Both the position numbers and the translations under genes were made by a program. 64,000 nt of DNA from Paramicrosporidium saccamoebae (taxonomy: Eukaryota > Rozellomycota), in assembly GCA_002794465.1 (NCBI GenBank), contig MTSL01000065.1:133475-197474 (forward strand). The letters run 5' to 3'. Below, one piece after another: positions 39,976 to 50,390 of this stretch (its first letter is position 1; each line of letters starts with the position of its first letter). The notes below the pieces were generated by a model. It saw only the letters and a list, made by a program, of their open reading frames with translations. It did not search any database and had not been told where the DNA came from.

Positions 39976-40964
39976 TTATGGAATCTCATCCAGGGTGAAT
40001 TTGCCAATCTCCCCTGATCGAAACGTCTTCATTAGCCAACTAACGGTATTTCGGACATTAGGGGTGCTATTGTTGTTGACATTACCCAGTACGCGAGACA
40101 AGTGCTCTAAGAAGAGCACCGTGTCTGTGGGTGGGGCTGTCAATTGAAACTTGTCGAGATATGTTTTGTAGTCTTGCGATTTGAGATAGCTCAGGACATA
40201 GTCGGCGAGAAGATGATCACCGATGACCGAGTCCATTATGGCACCTACATAATGAAAATGCACACTCAATTGAGTTACCAGTGACAGCCAACTTCATTCC
40301 TTGCTCTGCACTGGTAATTTTTGGCATCAGAATGCCTGGCGAGTCATACAAAAATGTCAGCGGTTCATCCAGGATACGCACCACTCCAGATACAGCTCTT
40401 GTGATGCCAGGCCGATCCCCAACACACACAGCCTTGGTGCTCTTATTGATTCCGAGACTGCGAAGTCGGTTGATGACGGTGGACTTGCCAACATTCGGCA
40501 TGCCCACCACCATGAGACGAGTGCGCTCCCGGTTAGGGAGTTTTCGGACCATGTAGGCGACCTTATGGAGGAGTTCTCTATAAGACTTTTGTCCTTGCAA
40601 AGTAAGATTTTAAATGGACTTTACCTTGTGAAGTAAGCATCATACATCGGTCCGGCCACATCCGCTCTCCATATTCCTCCAGCCTCTAAACATTAAAATG
40701 TCGCTGCCGGTACGCGGTTGGCTCGCGGATCGGAAATATCACATTTGTTGTATATGACTATGCGCTCGTGGCCTTGGAGGAGGCTATCGAGAGCTGGGCT
40801 ACAGGAACTCAGCGGGACGTAACTAGAACATTAACACGGAGAATGGCGTGTATCCTTGCGTCGCGAACATCAAGGACGACGTCGCAGCGTTTCAGCAGCC
40901 GTTGCATATGCGTGAGGCCAGCTTTCATATGACTTGGGAACCAGTGTAAACTGATTTTACTCAT
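39976..40964 (-). CDS. MTG1: Mitochondrial ribosome-associated GTPase 1
   Basis: 286-aa YlqF/MTG1-type circularly permuted GTPase for mitoribosome large-subunit assembly. Exons: 40854..40964, 40714..40818, 40625..40685, 40279..40593, 39976..40244. Motifs are WFPSHM near the N-terminus, G4 YNKCDIS, G1 GMPNVGKST, G3 DSPG, then GAIMDSVIGDHLLADY. The first intron is unusual. No GT or GC donor gives a usable frame, but an ATACAC...GTTAC (AT-AC) intron of 35 nt restores DARVPLSS (family DARIPLSS). The other introns are 28, 31 and 34 nt. The stop is in CATAAA. Confidence 0.9.
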
Positions 40965-41203
40965 GTCATACAAAAATGTCATTTTTGGATACCGTGGCGT
41001 CCCTAGAATGTATCAATAGAAACTACAAGCTCGCGCCCTTGAAATCTGTTCGTGTCATTTTAGCATCTGTAAATTGCCAAATTCGTGACATATCCTTAAT
41101 GATGCATCTGAAATTTGTGTATTGGCGGTTGTCGTGCATCCCTAGGACCAGCCGAGAACGGTTTGAGCAGAGTATATATTTATTTGCGCAAACAACAGAA
41201 CAT

Positions 41204-41582
41204 TTAGAGCTCAACAAGTTCACGCAGACGACGGACGCTGCTACGGACAGTGGCCGCGGCAGTAGTTCTACAGGTCAATAATCCATGGTTTGTCTTACCC
41301 CATCTGCCAGGCACCTCCGGCCACAACCTTTCCACAGCCACGGCACTCCCAAATACCAACCGACTTGCGCTTCACGCTGTCCTACACTATAAGCGACATT
41401 CACCGGTGCATACGCGTCCACAGAAGGAGCAGGTGTACTTGCTGTGCTGGGTGATTTCGATCTTCTTGATCTGCTTACGCAGAGAGGCACCATAGCGGGT
41501 GCCGTACTTGCCGACTACACCAACTTTCTTTGTGTGCTTGGCCTAGGATGGATGGATGAGAGGGGGAGGGGAGTTGTACCAT
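41204..41582 (-). CDS. RPL43: 60S ribosomal protein eL43
   Basis: 92-aa eL43 (L37a) of the large subunit. Exons: 41580..41582 (ATG only), 41414..41542, 41299..41381, 41204..41267, with introns of 37, 32 and 31 nt. The intron directly after ATG is typical of fungal ribosomal protein genes. The product starts [19 protein letters not shown]. It has the zinc ribbon CSFC ... CRGC, then [17 protein letters not shown] and ends [15 protein letters not shown] lies about 25 bp after the stop. Confidence 0.97.
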
Positions 41583-42168
41583 TTGGGACTAGGACGAGGG
41601 GCACGCCGGGTACCCTGGACCAATAGTCGTTGTGCGTCGCCGCCCGTATACATTGAATATATTCCTCGCAATAAATGCCTGTATAATTCTGTTACAAGCG
41701 CGTGTGTTAAGAGTCTTTAATAACTAGCCATCTTTGAAAATTTGGCGAGTCGAAATATTCTTTGTTAGTGAGATTTCCATTTATAGAAGGATCTCTCAAG
41801 TAAACACTACAATTGCCGACTCTTTGCTATGGGAACGCTTGGATTGACTTTTAGTCATGGAGGTTCCTTCTATCCCCCACTATCGCCGAACAAGTAATCC
41901 CATTCATTAATCTTACATTCTAGAAACCTGCCGCTTCAAATCCACTCTTGTCAGCCATTTCCTTGCGACACTTGGCTAACCGGCATCGCATCCGTCTCTG
42001 TACACAACCAGTAGTTACTCACCAGTAGGACGACCAGTATTTTCTTGTGAGCAGCGCGGCAAGACAGCGGTCTGGACTGTTTGCCTTTTCAAACACTACC
42101 CAAAAGGGGGATTCCCTGCGGGTAAGCCATGTTATACTCGACTGACCTGACAGGGAGCTAACAGACGC
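41583..42168. other. Upstream of eL43 and of the WD40 gene
   Basis: 586 bp with no firmly supported exon. It holds the eL43 promoter and probably the first exons of the WD40 gene. A short open stretch from ATG 41857 (MEVPSIPHY...) and a later frame giving GRPVFSCEQRGKTAVW look coding, but I could not join them with confident splice sites. Confidence 0.4.
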
Positions 42169-44603
42169 ATGTGGAATGTCAGTGTGGCCAAATCTGGCCG
42201 TGTTCTCATGGCTCTTGATGGCCAGGCGGTGGCGCTAGGTTCGCTTAGTACAGCATCAGGCAATCTTGAATTATCTGACACTACGGACGTGGTGCTTTCG
42301 GTAAAACCCGTGCGGATTTTTCTCATCATGGTAGAGTGTGGATGATGGTAGAATAGAGCAGTCGTTTTTTGTGGCTGAAAATGAAGACTACTTTGCTACA
42401 CGGACGAGTAGGTGCGTCAAGCTCTGGGGACTGAGGTCAGATCAAGCCGTCTTGACCCGTGAGATTGCTCTTACTCTCCAAGATGACCAGACCACGGGAC
42501 ACTGCGAGTCAAATATGCACGACCCGAATGTTTTCTTGACCAGCATTATACAAGATGGATTTTCTCTGTGGGACGTCCGTGCAGCATCTCAGTTGTGCTA
42601 CTCGCAAAACATGTCAGTGACCCCGCAAACAAAGTTCAAATGGAACCCATTCATTCCGTATTGGATTGCTGCTAGTACGGAAAAAAACGTTCAAATATAC
42701 GATCTTCGATACACAGGCAACAAGCCAATGTGCATACTGCCGACTCCTCACGCCAATGACGTATTCGCCTCAGCCTCTGCTAATATGTCAGTTCGCCTGG
42801 TCCAACTCAAACTGTGAATTACTGATGGCAGTCACTAGCAGTCGAGTTGATTCTCTCTGGAATCTAAGGAACCTCAAGCATGAGGCGGCGGCAATCCATC
42901 ACTCTGACTGTGGCGGTGACATTTCGCACGGTAGCATATCCCTTCCTTAACTAAGACTGCAGTATTCGCCTCAAAGACGGATCTCAATGTGTTCTATGGG
43001 CTCACTCAGCTAGGAAAGCTGGTTCGCATTAATGTTCAAGATTATTTATTGGAAGAGTGTGCTCCGAGAGAGTAATAATGTTGGCGATATTGACCTGTGT
43101 AGTAACGAGAATATGATCGCGCGAGGCATTGAAACCGCATTGTACTGTCGCAATTTCGATGCCGTCTACCACTCTCTTTTGGAATATTCTGATTCTGCAG
43201 TGCACTCTTCGTAAACGGCGCGTGATTTTCTTGACATTTAGATTCAAAGAGCTCCAATTGTTGACCAGTCAAACCTTACCTACTGCACCAATTCCAAAAG
43301 AGTCTTGGAAGTATAATGAACTGAGTGCCGACAGTTGTAATTTTCAAAAAGATTTGCAAACCTTTTCAAGAAGGTGCCCGCCCGGATTCGATGTGTCTCT
43401 GTTCGAGGCCAAGTCGGGGATGGTCAAAGAATCTGTAGATTATATTCGTTCCAAAGTGAAAATATTGGAACTCATTCAAAAGGGCGACTATTCCAAATTG
43501 TCCACTCAATTAGAAAGCATTTTAGGGACACTTGCAGAGCATGCTGATTTCCTGAACACCGAGTCTATTCAGATGCTTGTGAATGTCCTCTTGGAAGAGG
43601 ATCGACTAGAAGCGTTACAATTTGCTCGACACATTCTCAGCATGGCAGGACCACGGCTAGACGGCGACTCGTGTGCGTTGCTACACACACTCTTGTTTCC
43701 GACAATCTTTGATTCCGAAGCTGCAAAACTTGTAAAACAGTCTGATCGGTCTTCACCCAACAAGCAGCCCGATCGCGGTACTCCTGGCAAGCTAACATCT
43801 TCGCATACTGAACCGTCTGATCGTGCCTCTCCCGGTAAGCCAATACCTCGGCACTCTGAGCAGCCCTCCACACCGCCTGCACCGACAGCTCAGCCAAACA
43901 TGGCAAGAACACCTATTAAACCAGCAGTTGGCACTGTTCGTGCGTCAGAAAAGTGTTTGATGGACCTGAACAGAACAGTTCGATTGACCAAGCATGCAAT
44001 TAGCATGATTGACTTGGAAATGTAAATCCCTCAAAATGACTAATATTTAGTCAACTTGAGGAAGCCGATTCGACTGAATATGCAACAATTCTTGTAAACG
44101 AATTGGCTATTGAGAAAAGGACTGTTTCTGCAACGCTGATTTGGAAATATTGTGAGCTCTTATTGGAGAGATCACAAATGGACATTTATTTTGCACATCT
44201 AGGCCAATTTACAACAGTAGTACGCGTTTGGTTGGCTAATCCATAGGAGCCGTTGAATGAATTTGGCGCTGCCCTAATGGACCATCTGGATAAGCAAGTT
44301 GTGCCAAAACTAAAATACATCCTCGCCCAAGCCATCGACACCCAGAGGCCGTCTTTGGTCCTACGTGCCATTCTTCTCATAGCCATCCTTGTCAAGGGCA
44401 TCCATCCCTTGCCCAGTGATCTCGAGCCATTCCTCGCAGATCGTCTCAAGCGCCTTGGCAGATCCATGGCAAGCGAGGATTACACCCACATGTCAGGATA
44501 TTCCCAGCTCGTCGACACGGTACGTTCCATCTCCATCCCGGTGAGTGACAATGTTCTTTGGCGTGAACTCTCGAGATTACAGGCCCGTCTGACCACCAAC
44601 TGA
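42169..44603 (+). CDS. WD40-repeat protein with helical C-terminus, unidentified
   Basis: About 739 aa as modelled; the true start may lie further upstream. Exons: 42169..42300, 42335..42760, 42792..42930, 42963..43071, 43103..43210, 43242..44021, 44051..44219, 44247..44603, with all phases consistent. Residues 1-300 form part of a beta propeller with WD-type ends CVKLWGL, GFSLWDV, VQIYDLR and DSLWNLR. A helical region follows (VKILELIQKGDYSKL, VNVLLEEDRLEALQFA), resembling a CTLH/CRA or coatomer-type solenoid. Next is a P/S-rich linker with three degenerate SDRxSP.KP repeats, then a second helical part. The layout recalls Sec31, EDC4 or katanin p80, but no diagnostic motif lets me choose. 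A further 42-nt in-frame intron near 44542 is possible. Confidence 0.65.
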
Positions 44604-44718
44604 AAGATGCCAAGTTCCGAGAAGCTTGTAATAATAAAAATAGTCCAATTTCTGGTCCATATTATGTATACTCAGTCAAGCTCACATTATGGTCCATCTA
44701 TATACTGGCTCACAAAAT

Positions 44719-45591
44719 CTACTTTACATTCAAATGCTTGACAATCAGTTCATATGTTACAAAGGTTACACCACTGGCCGGGATCACCCTGACAATGTTG
44801 GCGTACAATCCTCGGTAGAAACCACGAATCCCTTCTCTCTTAAAAGTCTTGCGGATCACGTTGAATACGCCCATGAAGCGAGAATGCTGGCTTCGCTGAA
44901 TTTGTAATCGCGTGCGTATGACTTCGTGCGGATAAGTCACCGTACTGGCAAGCACTTTGGCCACCGTGCTGGCCAGTAAAATGTTCAATGGAGAGAGGTC
45001 GGCAGGATCACTAACTTGAATTCTTTTCAGCCACTCATACAGTGGGAACTGTATGGCAACGTGAGAGACTCCCACTACGGACACGGTTGCGCCCTTGTAA
45101 AATCCACGCAATCCCTCCTCTTTCCAGATAGAGGAAAAGGCATCTAATGCTCCGCTGTATATCCTGTCACCTAGTACATGCTGCGTCATTAGTCGGGTCC
45201 TCACTACCCATAAGGGATTCGTGCTGAGATTTCCGGCAGCACCAGCTGTCATTGCTGAAATCATGTGCACCACTGCGTCTTCACCAGCCGGCGTCCCTCG
45301 CCAGGCAGAGAGACGTACCTTGCAGAAATGGTAGGTCGGAAAGTAGATGGAAAAGGCGGGCAGATATCCAACCAATGTGGGTCCTAACCCACGGTACATT
45401 CCACGTAGTCCCTCCTGTTTCCAAATTGTACCCAGTTGTTTGACAAAGCCAGCAGACTGGGCTTGTTGGGCGGACTGGACAGATTTCGCCTGGAGCCGTG
45501 TCTTGACTACATCCAGCGGACACGTCACAAAAGCAATCATCCAACCTGCTGCTGCGCCAGCAACAACGTGCTTCCAAATTTTATCATCCAT
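44719..45591 (-). CDS. Mitochondrial carrier (SLC25 family)
   Basis: A 290-aa inner-membrane carrier with three repeats. The signatures are PLDVVKTRLQ, NPLWVVRTRLM and YPHEVIRTRLQ, each followed by a GxxGxYRG-type loop (EGLRGMYRGLGP, EGLRGFYKGATV, EGIRGFYRGLYA). The W in the second signature points to the subgroup of NAD, pyrimidine-nucleotide and folate/FAD carriers (yeast Ndt1, Rim2, Flx1). I cannot pick the substrate. The start is the ATG giving MDDKIWKHVVAG; an upstream GTG in frame is ignored. The start codon is 23 bp from that of DPM3 on the other strand. Confidence 0.92.
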   Translation of the reverse strand: MDDKIWKHVVAGAAAGWMIAFVTCPLDVVKTRLQAKSVQSAQQAQSAGFVKQLGTIWKQEGLRGMYRGLGPTLVGYLPAFSIYFPTYHFCKVRLSAWRGTPAGEDAVVHMISAMTAGAAGNLSTNPLWVVRTRLMTQHVLGDRIYSGALDAFSSIWKEEGLRGFYKGATVSVVGVSHVAIQFPLYEWLKRIQVSDPADLSPLNILLASTVAKVLASTVTYPHEVIRTRLQIQRSQHSRFMGVFNVIRKTFKREGIRGFYRGLYANIVRVIPASGVTFVTYELIVKHLNVK

Positions 45592-45614
45592 CCGGCGGGT
45601 CCTCTTCCCCGGCA

Positions 45615-45971
45615 ATGTCCAGCTCGCGGTCCCCCAGTCGTGCACAGCAGTTTTTCCTCTTCTTTGCGTTAGTGCTGGCGTTTTGGAGATTTACGTTGTA
45701 CAAGCTGAGCTGGTTTCCTGAACAGTTGCGGTTCTTTGTGCAGATTGTACACATCAGGCTGTTGCTCATCAATAGTTCCCTCTCTGGCTCGCAGTAACAA
45801 TTGGAGCGCTTTCGCTGGGAAATATTGGCTATCATTTAGTCACATTCCGTGATTGTCCCGAAGCATTTGCAGAATTACAGCAGGTATTTCACTATACATA
45901 GCATTGCTAATGTTTAGCAAATTAAGGCCGCCAAAACAGACTTGTCGTCCAAGGGACTAAAGTTGTACTAA
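45615..45971 (+). CDS. DPM3: Dolichol-phosphate mannosyltransferase subunit 3
   Basis: 97-aa membrane subunit that anchors the DPM1 catalytic subunit in the ER for dolichol-phosphate-mannose synthesis. Exons: 45615..45746, 45776..45883, 45918..45971, with introns of 29 and 34 nt. Two TM segments are present. The diagnostic C-terminal part reads GNIGYHLVTFRDCPEAFAEL then QQIKAAKTDLSSKGLKLY, matching human GY...TFHDCE.AA.EL..QI..A...L...GL. It supplies N-glycan, O-mannose and GPI synthesis, in keeping with glucosidase I in the same window. It is divergent from the SLC25 carrier with 23 bp between start codons. Confidence 0.9.
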
Positions 45972-46017
45972 GAGCAATAGTTGATAGCAATGTAAATTTA
46001 TTCTATTCTCTCAAAGT

Positions 46018-47243
46018 TTACGACTGAGCGGCGCTTTCCTTGGGCGGAGGTGGCGGGGGAGGGCCCTTTGCAAAGAGGTCCCACAATGCCATTTTATGCT
46101 CGGCATAATACTCCTTTTCCTTTTGCATCTCCGCCTGCAGCTGCTGCTGCATAAGCTCCTTGATGCGTCCAAACTCTTTGCGACGCAGTTCAGTGCGTTC
46201 TAGCTTTCTTGCACGATACGATGCATCGTTGTTGTTTGAGCGGTCTGATCGTGTCTTGCCGACGGACAGCCAGCCGCTAATCCGGCTCTGGAGGCTGTTC
46301 TTCTGCGCCTCTTTACTAGCGTTGAAAACATCCTCTTGTGCTCGCTCAAAGGCTTCCGGGAAGGTCTTTCCCTGATACTGGCTAGTGACACGACGGACGT
46401 CTTGGAGTCGCGAGAATGCTACCATTTCTAGGAAATCAATGCTGTCCTCCAGAACGGTGTCGGTAGAGTCGCCTGACCATGGTGCCGTTTTGATAAAGTT
46501 TTCAGGATGGGGTGAGAATCCGGCCTCGTCGTGTCCCAACACGATAACTTTGGATAAATCTCGATTTAGGTGCGAAATGTCCTTGAGATACATTCCCTTT
46601 TTGTGCTTTGTGGCAAATCTGTACAGACTATAATTGATGCAGCCGTAAGGATCCAGCTTCTTTACGATGACATCGCCTTCCTGCTGTGGGAGTGCGGAAA
46701 AGACAACAACTTCGTACAGCTGCGCCGCATAGAACAAGAACAGTTCGGCTCCGGGACGCTTTGCAATGCGCCACCTTCCTTGTTCTCTCTAAATTGTGAG
46801 CATTGGGTCTGTAGAGTACATCCCAGATATGAGACACAAGGAATTTGTCCAAATCCACGACCAGAGTATACGGGCGCGGATTCTGTGGATCTACCACCGG
46901 GTCGGGAAGCAGTTTTTCAAATGCAGGCTCCTCGAAACTTGTGAAAAAGCCTGCAAGCCTGCACCAAGAACGCCCAAAAAAACCAAGTTGGGAATGCTCC
47001 ATCTAGGATCAATGGAGACGCGTAAAGAGATACTTTTCCATCATCGCGACCAAGAAGATACAGGCCACCGCCAAGAAGAGAGCCGACCCCAAAGTAAAAT
47101 GGCCAGACTCGCGGCTTTGGTATCTTTGCAGCAGACTCGGTGGCTAGGGACTAATTGAATCAGTTGATGATGCATTTAGGCAATACTCGAGTAACGACGC
47201 CATTTGAGAGCCAGGAACGGAGCGGGAATGCTCGTCTGAGCAT
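46018..47243 (-). CDS. TIM50: TIM23 translocase receptor TIM50
   Basis: 375-aa receptor of the inner-membrane TIM23 complex that takes presequence proteins from TOM. Exons: 47187..47243, 47034..47150, 46820..47002, 46018..46788, with introns of 36, 31 and 31 nt. The presequence MLRRAFPLRSWLSNGVVTR is restored only after splicing. A TM segment FYFGVGSLLGGGLYLLG follows. The FCP1-like domain has TLVVDLDKFL, GRWRIAKRPGAELFL and DISHLNRDLSKVIVL. The C-terminus has a basic/E-rich coiled coil and a run of prolines (PPPPPPP). It is convergent with DPM3, 46 bp apart. Confidence 0.93.
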
Positions 47244-47397
47244 CCTGAACGAAAAACTTTTTAGATTTTCGCTTTTTCAAATTGGCTATGAACATGGTGC
47301 CTACTCTATATAATGACAGACATTACACCATTATAAAATTATCACCGCATACACTCAATAGTAAAATATTACCTGGTGCTGCAAAATTAAAAAGAAG

Positions 47398-47440
47398 CGC
47401 CCAGCGTGGGGCTCGAACCCACGACATTGAGATTAAGAGT
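47398..47440 (-). tRNA. tRNA-Lys (CUU), 3' part, cut by gap
   Basis: The visible 43 nt are the anticodon arm from the anticodon loop on (CTCTTAA, anticodon CUU), variable loop, T arm with GGTTCGAGCCC, and the 3' acceptor strand GCTGGGC with discriminator G. The 5' half lies in the run of N. A T5 terminator follows on the minus strand (plus-strand 47389-47393). Confidence 0.9.
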
Positions 47441-47594
47441 NNNNNNNNNNNNNNNNNNNNNNNNNNNNNNNNNNNNNNNNNNNNNNNNNNNNNNNNNNNN
47501 NNNNNNNNNNNNNNNNNNNNNNNNNNNNNNNNNNNNNNNNNNNNNNNNNNNNNNNNNNNNNNNNNNNNNNNNNNNNNNNNNNNNNNNNNNNNNN
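47441..47594. other. Assembly gap, 154 N
   Basis: A run of N between the tRNA-Lys 3' half and the coiled-coil gene. The hidden sequence must include the tRNA 5' half. Confidence 0.99.
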
Positions 47595-47665
47595 ACACCG
47601 CAGTGGGAAAAGCAATATATTTAATTATATTTGAAAGACTTGTAAAACGAACATAACTGATAGTT

Positions 47666-48400
47666 ATGTCTGTGGATGACATGGACCAACGGCTGTTGGA
47701 TCTTCAAGAGGAATTTCAGGTTCTGCAAGAGAGCGCTAGTGAAGTAGAGCGCCAACAGGAGCTGAGGATAGCCGAACTTGAGAAATCCATACTGAGGCTT
47801 CGACATGCAAACGATATTGTGACCATTGAAAAGCTCGAACTGCAGGTAGTGTTAGGGTCCTTGGTTGATTGCTATAGTCACGGCTAGTCGAGAAAGAGGA
47901 CGAGATTAGGTATTTACAAGTGGAACTCGAGTCAGTTCATCAAAAGGAGGCTGAGCTACAGAATCTGAGGGCAGAATTGGCTCGTCAGAAAGATAATGAG
48001 ATGCAAGACGTACGAGCAGAGCTGGTCCATCAAACGGAAGACGAAATGCGGAATCTGAGGGCCGAACTGGCCCTTCAGAAAGAGAGTGAAATACAAAGTC
48101 TACGAGCGGAGATGGCCCATCAAAAGAGAGAGGAAGTGCAGAATTTGAGGTCGGAATTGGCTCGTCAGAAAGAGAATGAAATGCAAAATTTACGAGCAGA
48201 GCTGGTCCATCAGAAGGAAGATGAAATAACGAGTCTACGAGCACAACTCGAGTTGGCTCGCCAGAAGAGTACCGCTGCTACCCAATCCGCTCGCCTCTCT
48301 TCAGCGTCCTCAATCTCTTACATCCAACACACTCTCAATGTATACCGTTTATGTGCACTAACAGCTAGAAAATCTCGCATCTGGCGGTCTAGTCGAATAG
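47666..48400 (+). CDS. Repetitive coiled-coil protein, unidentified
   Basis: A 225-aa, almost wholly coiled-coil protein. Exons: 47666..47845, 47878..48339, 48365..48400, with introns of 32 and 25 nt. Residues about 85-195 consist of seven 15-residue repeats of the type MQNLRAELxxQKxxE, encoded by a 45-bp tandem array with a 90-bp higher order (LARQK and LVHQ units alternate). The tail is S/A rich and ends LENLASGGLVE after the short last intron. Without that intron the frame runs to 48420. No function can be assigned. Its last 12 bases overlap the end of the RhoGAP gene on the other strand. Confidence 0.7.
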
Positions 48401-49680
48401 CTCCTCTGACAATACTATAAGAACTTCAATAAATTTTTGCGACGTTGCCAGGAACTTGAGTTCTTCCTCCAAGGACTCGCAGCGCACCAGGTTGGGCGTC
48501 CAGACTGCAGCTAGATTTCGAGGATGCATTTTGTTAAACTCGGCATGCTCAGAGGTAACTCGAAGGAGATCCATCAACAGGGCGAGTAGATCGCGGCGCT
48601 GGGTGGAGAGTTCGGAGAGAATGTTATTTTCAATATACGTTACTCGCTTCCGATTGTCAGAATATTCTACTAGTTAGAGAATGGCCACAGTCCTACCAAA
48701 GACGCCCCCAAACAGCTCATACGTCTGCGGTGGGAGCAATGGGGTGGGGATCTGTCTAAAGTATGCTTTAAGCGCAGAAGCTAGTGCATGCGGCGAAAAT
48801 TGCGTCAAATCAATGTCATAGTCTACAAAAATGAGTCCAGGCAGCCATGTACCTCGATCCATGGACATTCGAATCTGCTCAACCTGGACAGAATCAGGAG
48901 ATAGACGGAATATCCCCTCTTCATGTAGCCCAGTATCTTTCAAACATTGTACGACACGCTCGATTTGCGTAGGAACCTCACCCGTGGGGACGGCCTTTTC
49001 AATTTCCGCTCCAAATATCCGCACTGCCGGCAATACAGTGTCATTCTCACCATCTGGGATTAGGGGCAATCCACGATCGTATCTAGGGATACATAAATGA
49101 CGTACAGGCAGACTAACCCGGAAACGGCTGGGGGAACAAACACTTTTTCTATCGGAATCATTGACTCCAATTCCTCGAGCGAGTCTATGTTGTGGATCTT
49201 GGCGGCAAATTTGTCACTAAAAGCTACACAAACAGCGCCCCCTACCTAAAAATCCTGCTCATAATCCAAATGAGAATCCGAAACCATCTGGAGGGATGCG
49301 TAACATATAGTTTTTTGATATTTTTCTTGTACCTAAGAGTCAATAAACGGTAAATAAAGGCTGCTTTCGTTCGAGAGACTTGTAGGCCCTATGAATCCAT
49401 TTTAAAGGTGGCGCATGTTCCATGGGCTCGGTGAAAAAGATCACCACATACTCTGTCTCTGCGTATGGTTCAAGTCGATCTAGGCACTCGCTATGGCTCT
49501 CAAAAGACTCCAGAGTGTTACTCTAGCAAAACATCATAGTCCGCGTGCGCAGGGTCGGGAAAATAGCAGCCGTAAGCGGCAATCATCGTCCGTCCCACGT
49601 GGTCTTTTCCTGACAATCAACAATGCGCTGTAGACATTACCAGACTCGACCACAATCTGTCGTGCCATAAACTTTTCCAT
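48389..49680 (-). CDS. Sec14-like/RhoGAP protein (p50RhoGAP type)
   Basis: A 369-aa GTPase-activating protein for Rho-family GTPases, laid out like ARHGAP1. Exons: 49641..49680, 49533..49609, 49365..49507, 49246..49332, 49118..49216, 48697..49082, 48389..48666. Introns are 31, 25, 32 (GC-AG), 29, 35 and 30 nt. The BCH/Sec14-like part has KDHVGRTMIAAYGCYFPD, PLKWIHRAYKSLERKYKKN and IFSDKFAAKI. The RhoGAP domain has the arginine finger in EEGIFRLSPDS and FNKMHPRNLAAVWTPNL. The start is the first ATG after an upstream frame with no ATG, so an extra 5' exon is possible. Confidence 0.9.
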
Positions 49681-49747
49681 GTTAGCCGCGAGGTGTTCTA
49701 GGATTGGCCAATCGTTTGTACAAATGACCGATTCAATGTAAACAGAC

Positions 49748-49923
49748 TGTGACGTAGAAGACTGATTGGCTGGGTATTTGTGTGCTAAAGTGAATCGCTT
49801 TGCTGGGTATTTAAGGACTATTACTATGCCACTTGGGTGACTATAAAAGGGCTATTGTATTAAAAATGAACGGGTTCTCTTCCCGCTTGACAAAGTCTGT
49901 GGTATTATCCTCACTATGCGACA
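49748..49923 (+). repeat. Dispersed TATA-bearing element, copy B (possible ncRNA gene)
   Basis: Same three blocks as 9481..9690: block 1 at 49748 and block 2 (GTGACTATAAAAGGG) at 49837 are identical to copy A, and block 3 at 49899 has 23 of 25 bases identical. Flanks are not alignable. Both copies lie upstream of minus-strand genes, with the TATA box pointing away from them. Confidence 0.5.
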
Positions 49924-49936
49924 AGACGATTCCGAG

Positions 49937-50095
49937 ACTCAAGGGTTGTGTAAACAGTAAGTTCAAAGATCCAAAAATCTGGTGTAGACGGCAAATCCAA
50001 AAGTTTGGAATCTGATCTAAACAATAAATTCAAAGATTCAAGGGTCTGGTGCAAACAATAAACCCAAATGTTCAAGAATTTGGTGTAAACAGTAA
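49937..50095 (+). repeat. Degenerate 34-bp tandem repeat
   Basis: Four to five units of about 34 bp with consensus AATTCAAAGATTCAAGRRTC then TGGTGTAAACAATA follow directly after element B. Confidence 0.7.
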
Positions 50096-50390
50096 CCCAA
50101 ACGCCCAGAGATTCAAAGAGTTAGTGCACACAACTGGAGAGTCGGGGACTTTGACGTGAAACTTTGCATATTGCATATAAAAAGTCAATCCTTTATCTTT
50201 TATTGAGCATCGTACACATCCTACCTACTGAATGGCTCATTGGCGGTCTTCTGATCCATTGTTACTATTAATAGGAATTATGACCATGAGACATAAAGGT
50301 CTGCGGTCAGCCACAAGCCAGCAGCCGCAACTGCAGCGCCAGGGTGAAGACCGACTCTCTCCTCTTAAATCACACTAACAATATTTGACC

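Larger units (their letters stand above)
49681..50390. other. Intergenic with element B and tandem repeats
   Basis: A 710-bp divergent region between the RhoGAP gene and cofilin. It holds element B and a 34-bp array (separate entries). The right part is the cofilin promoter. An open minus-strand frame continues through 49690-49850 without an ATG, and I do not call it. Confidence 0.55.

Noticed and set aside
40343-40981. 17-bp identity between MTG1 coding sequence and the bases just before its start codon
   Set aside because: An AT-rich 17-mer shared once can arise by chance in 64 kb, and the two places have no shared role.
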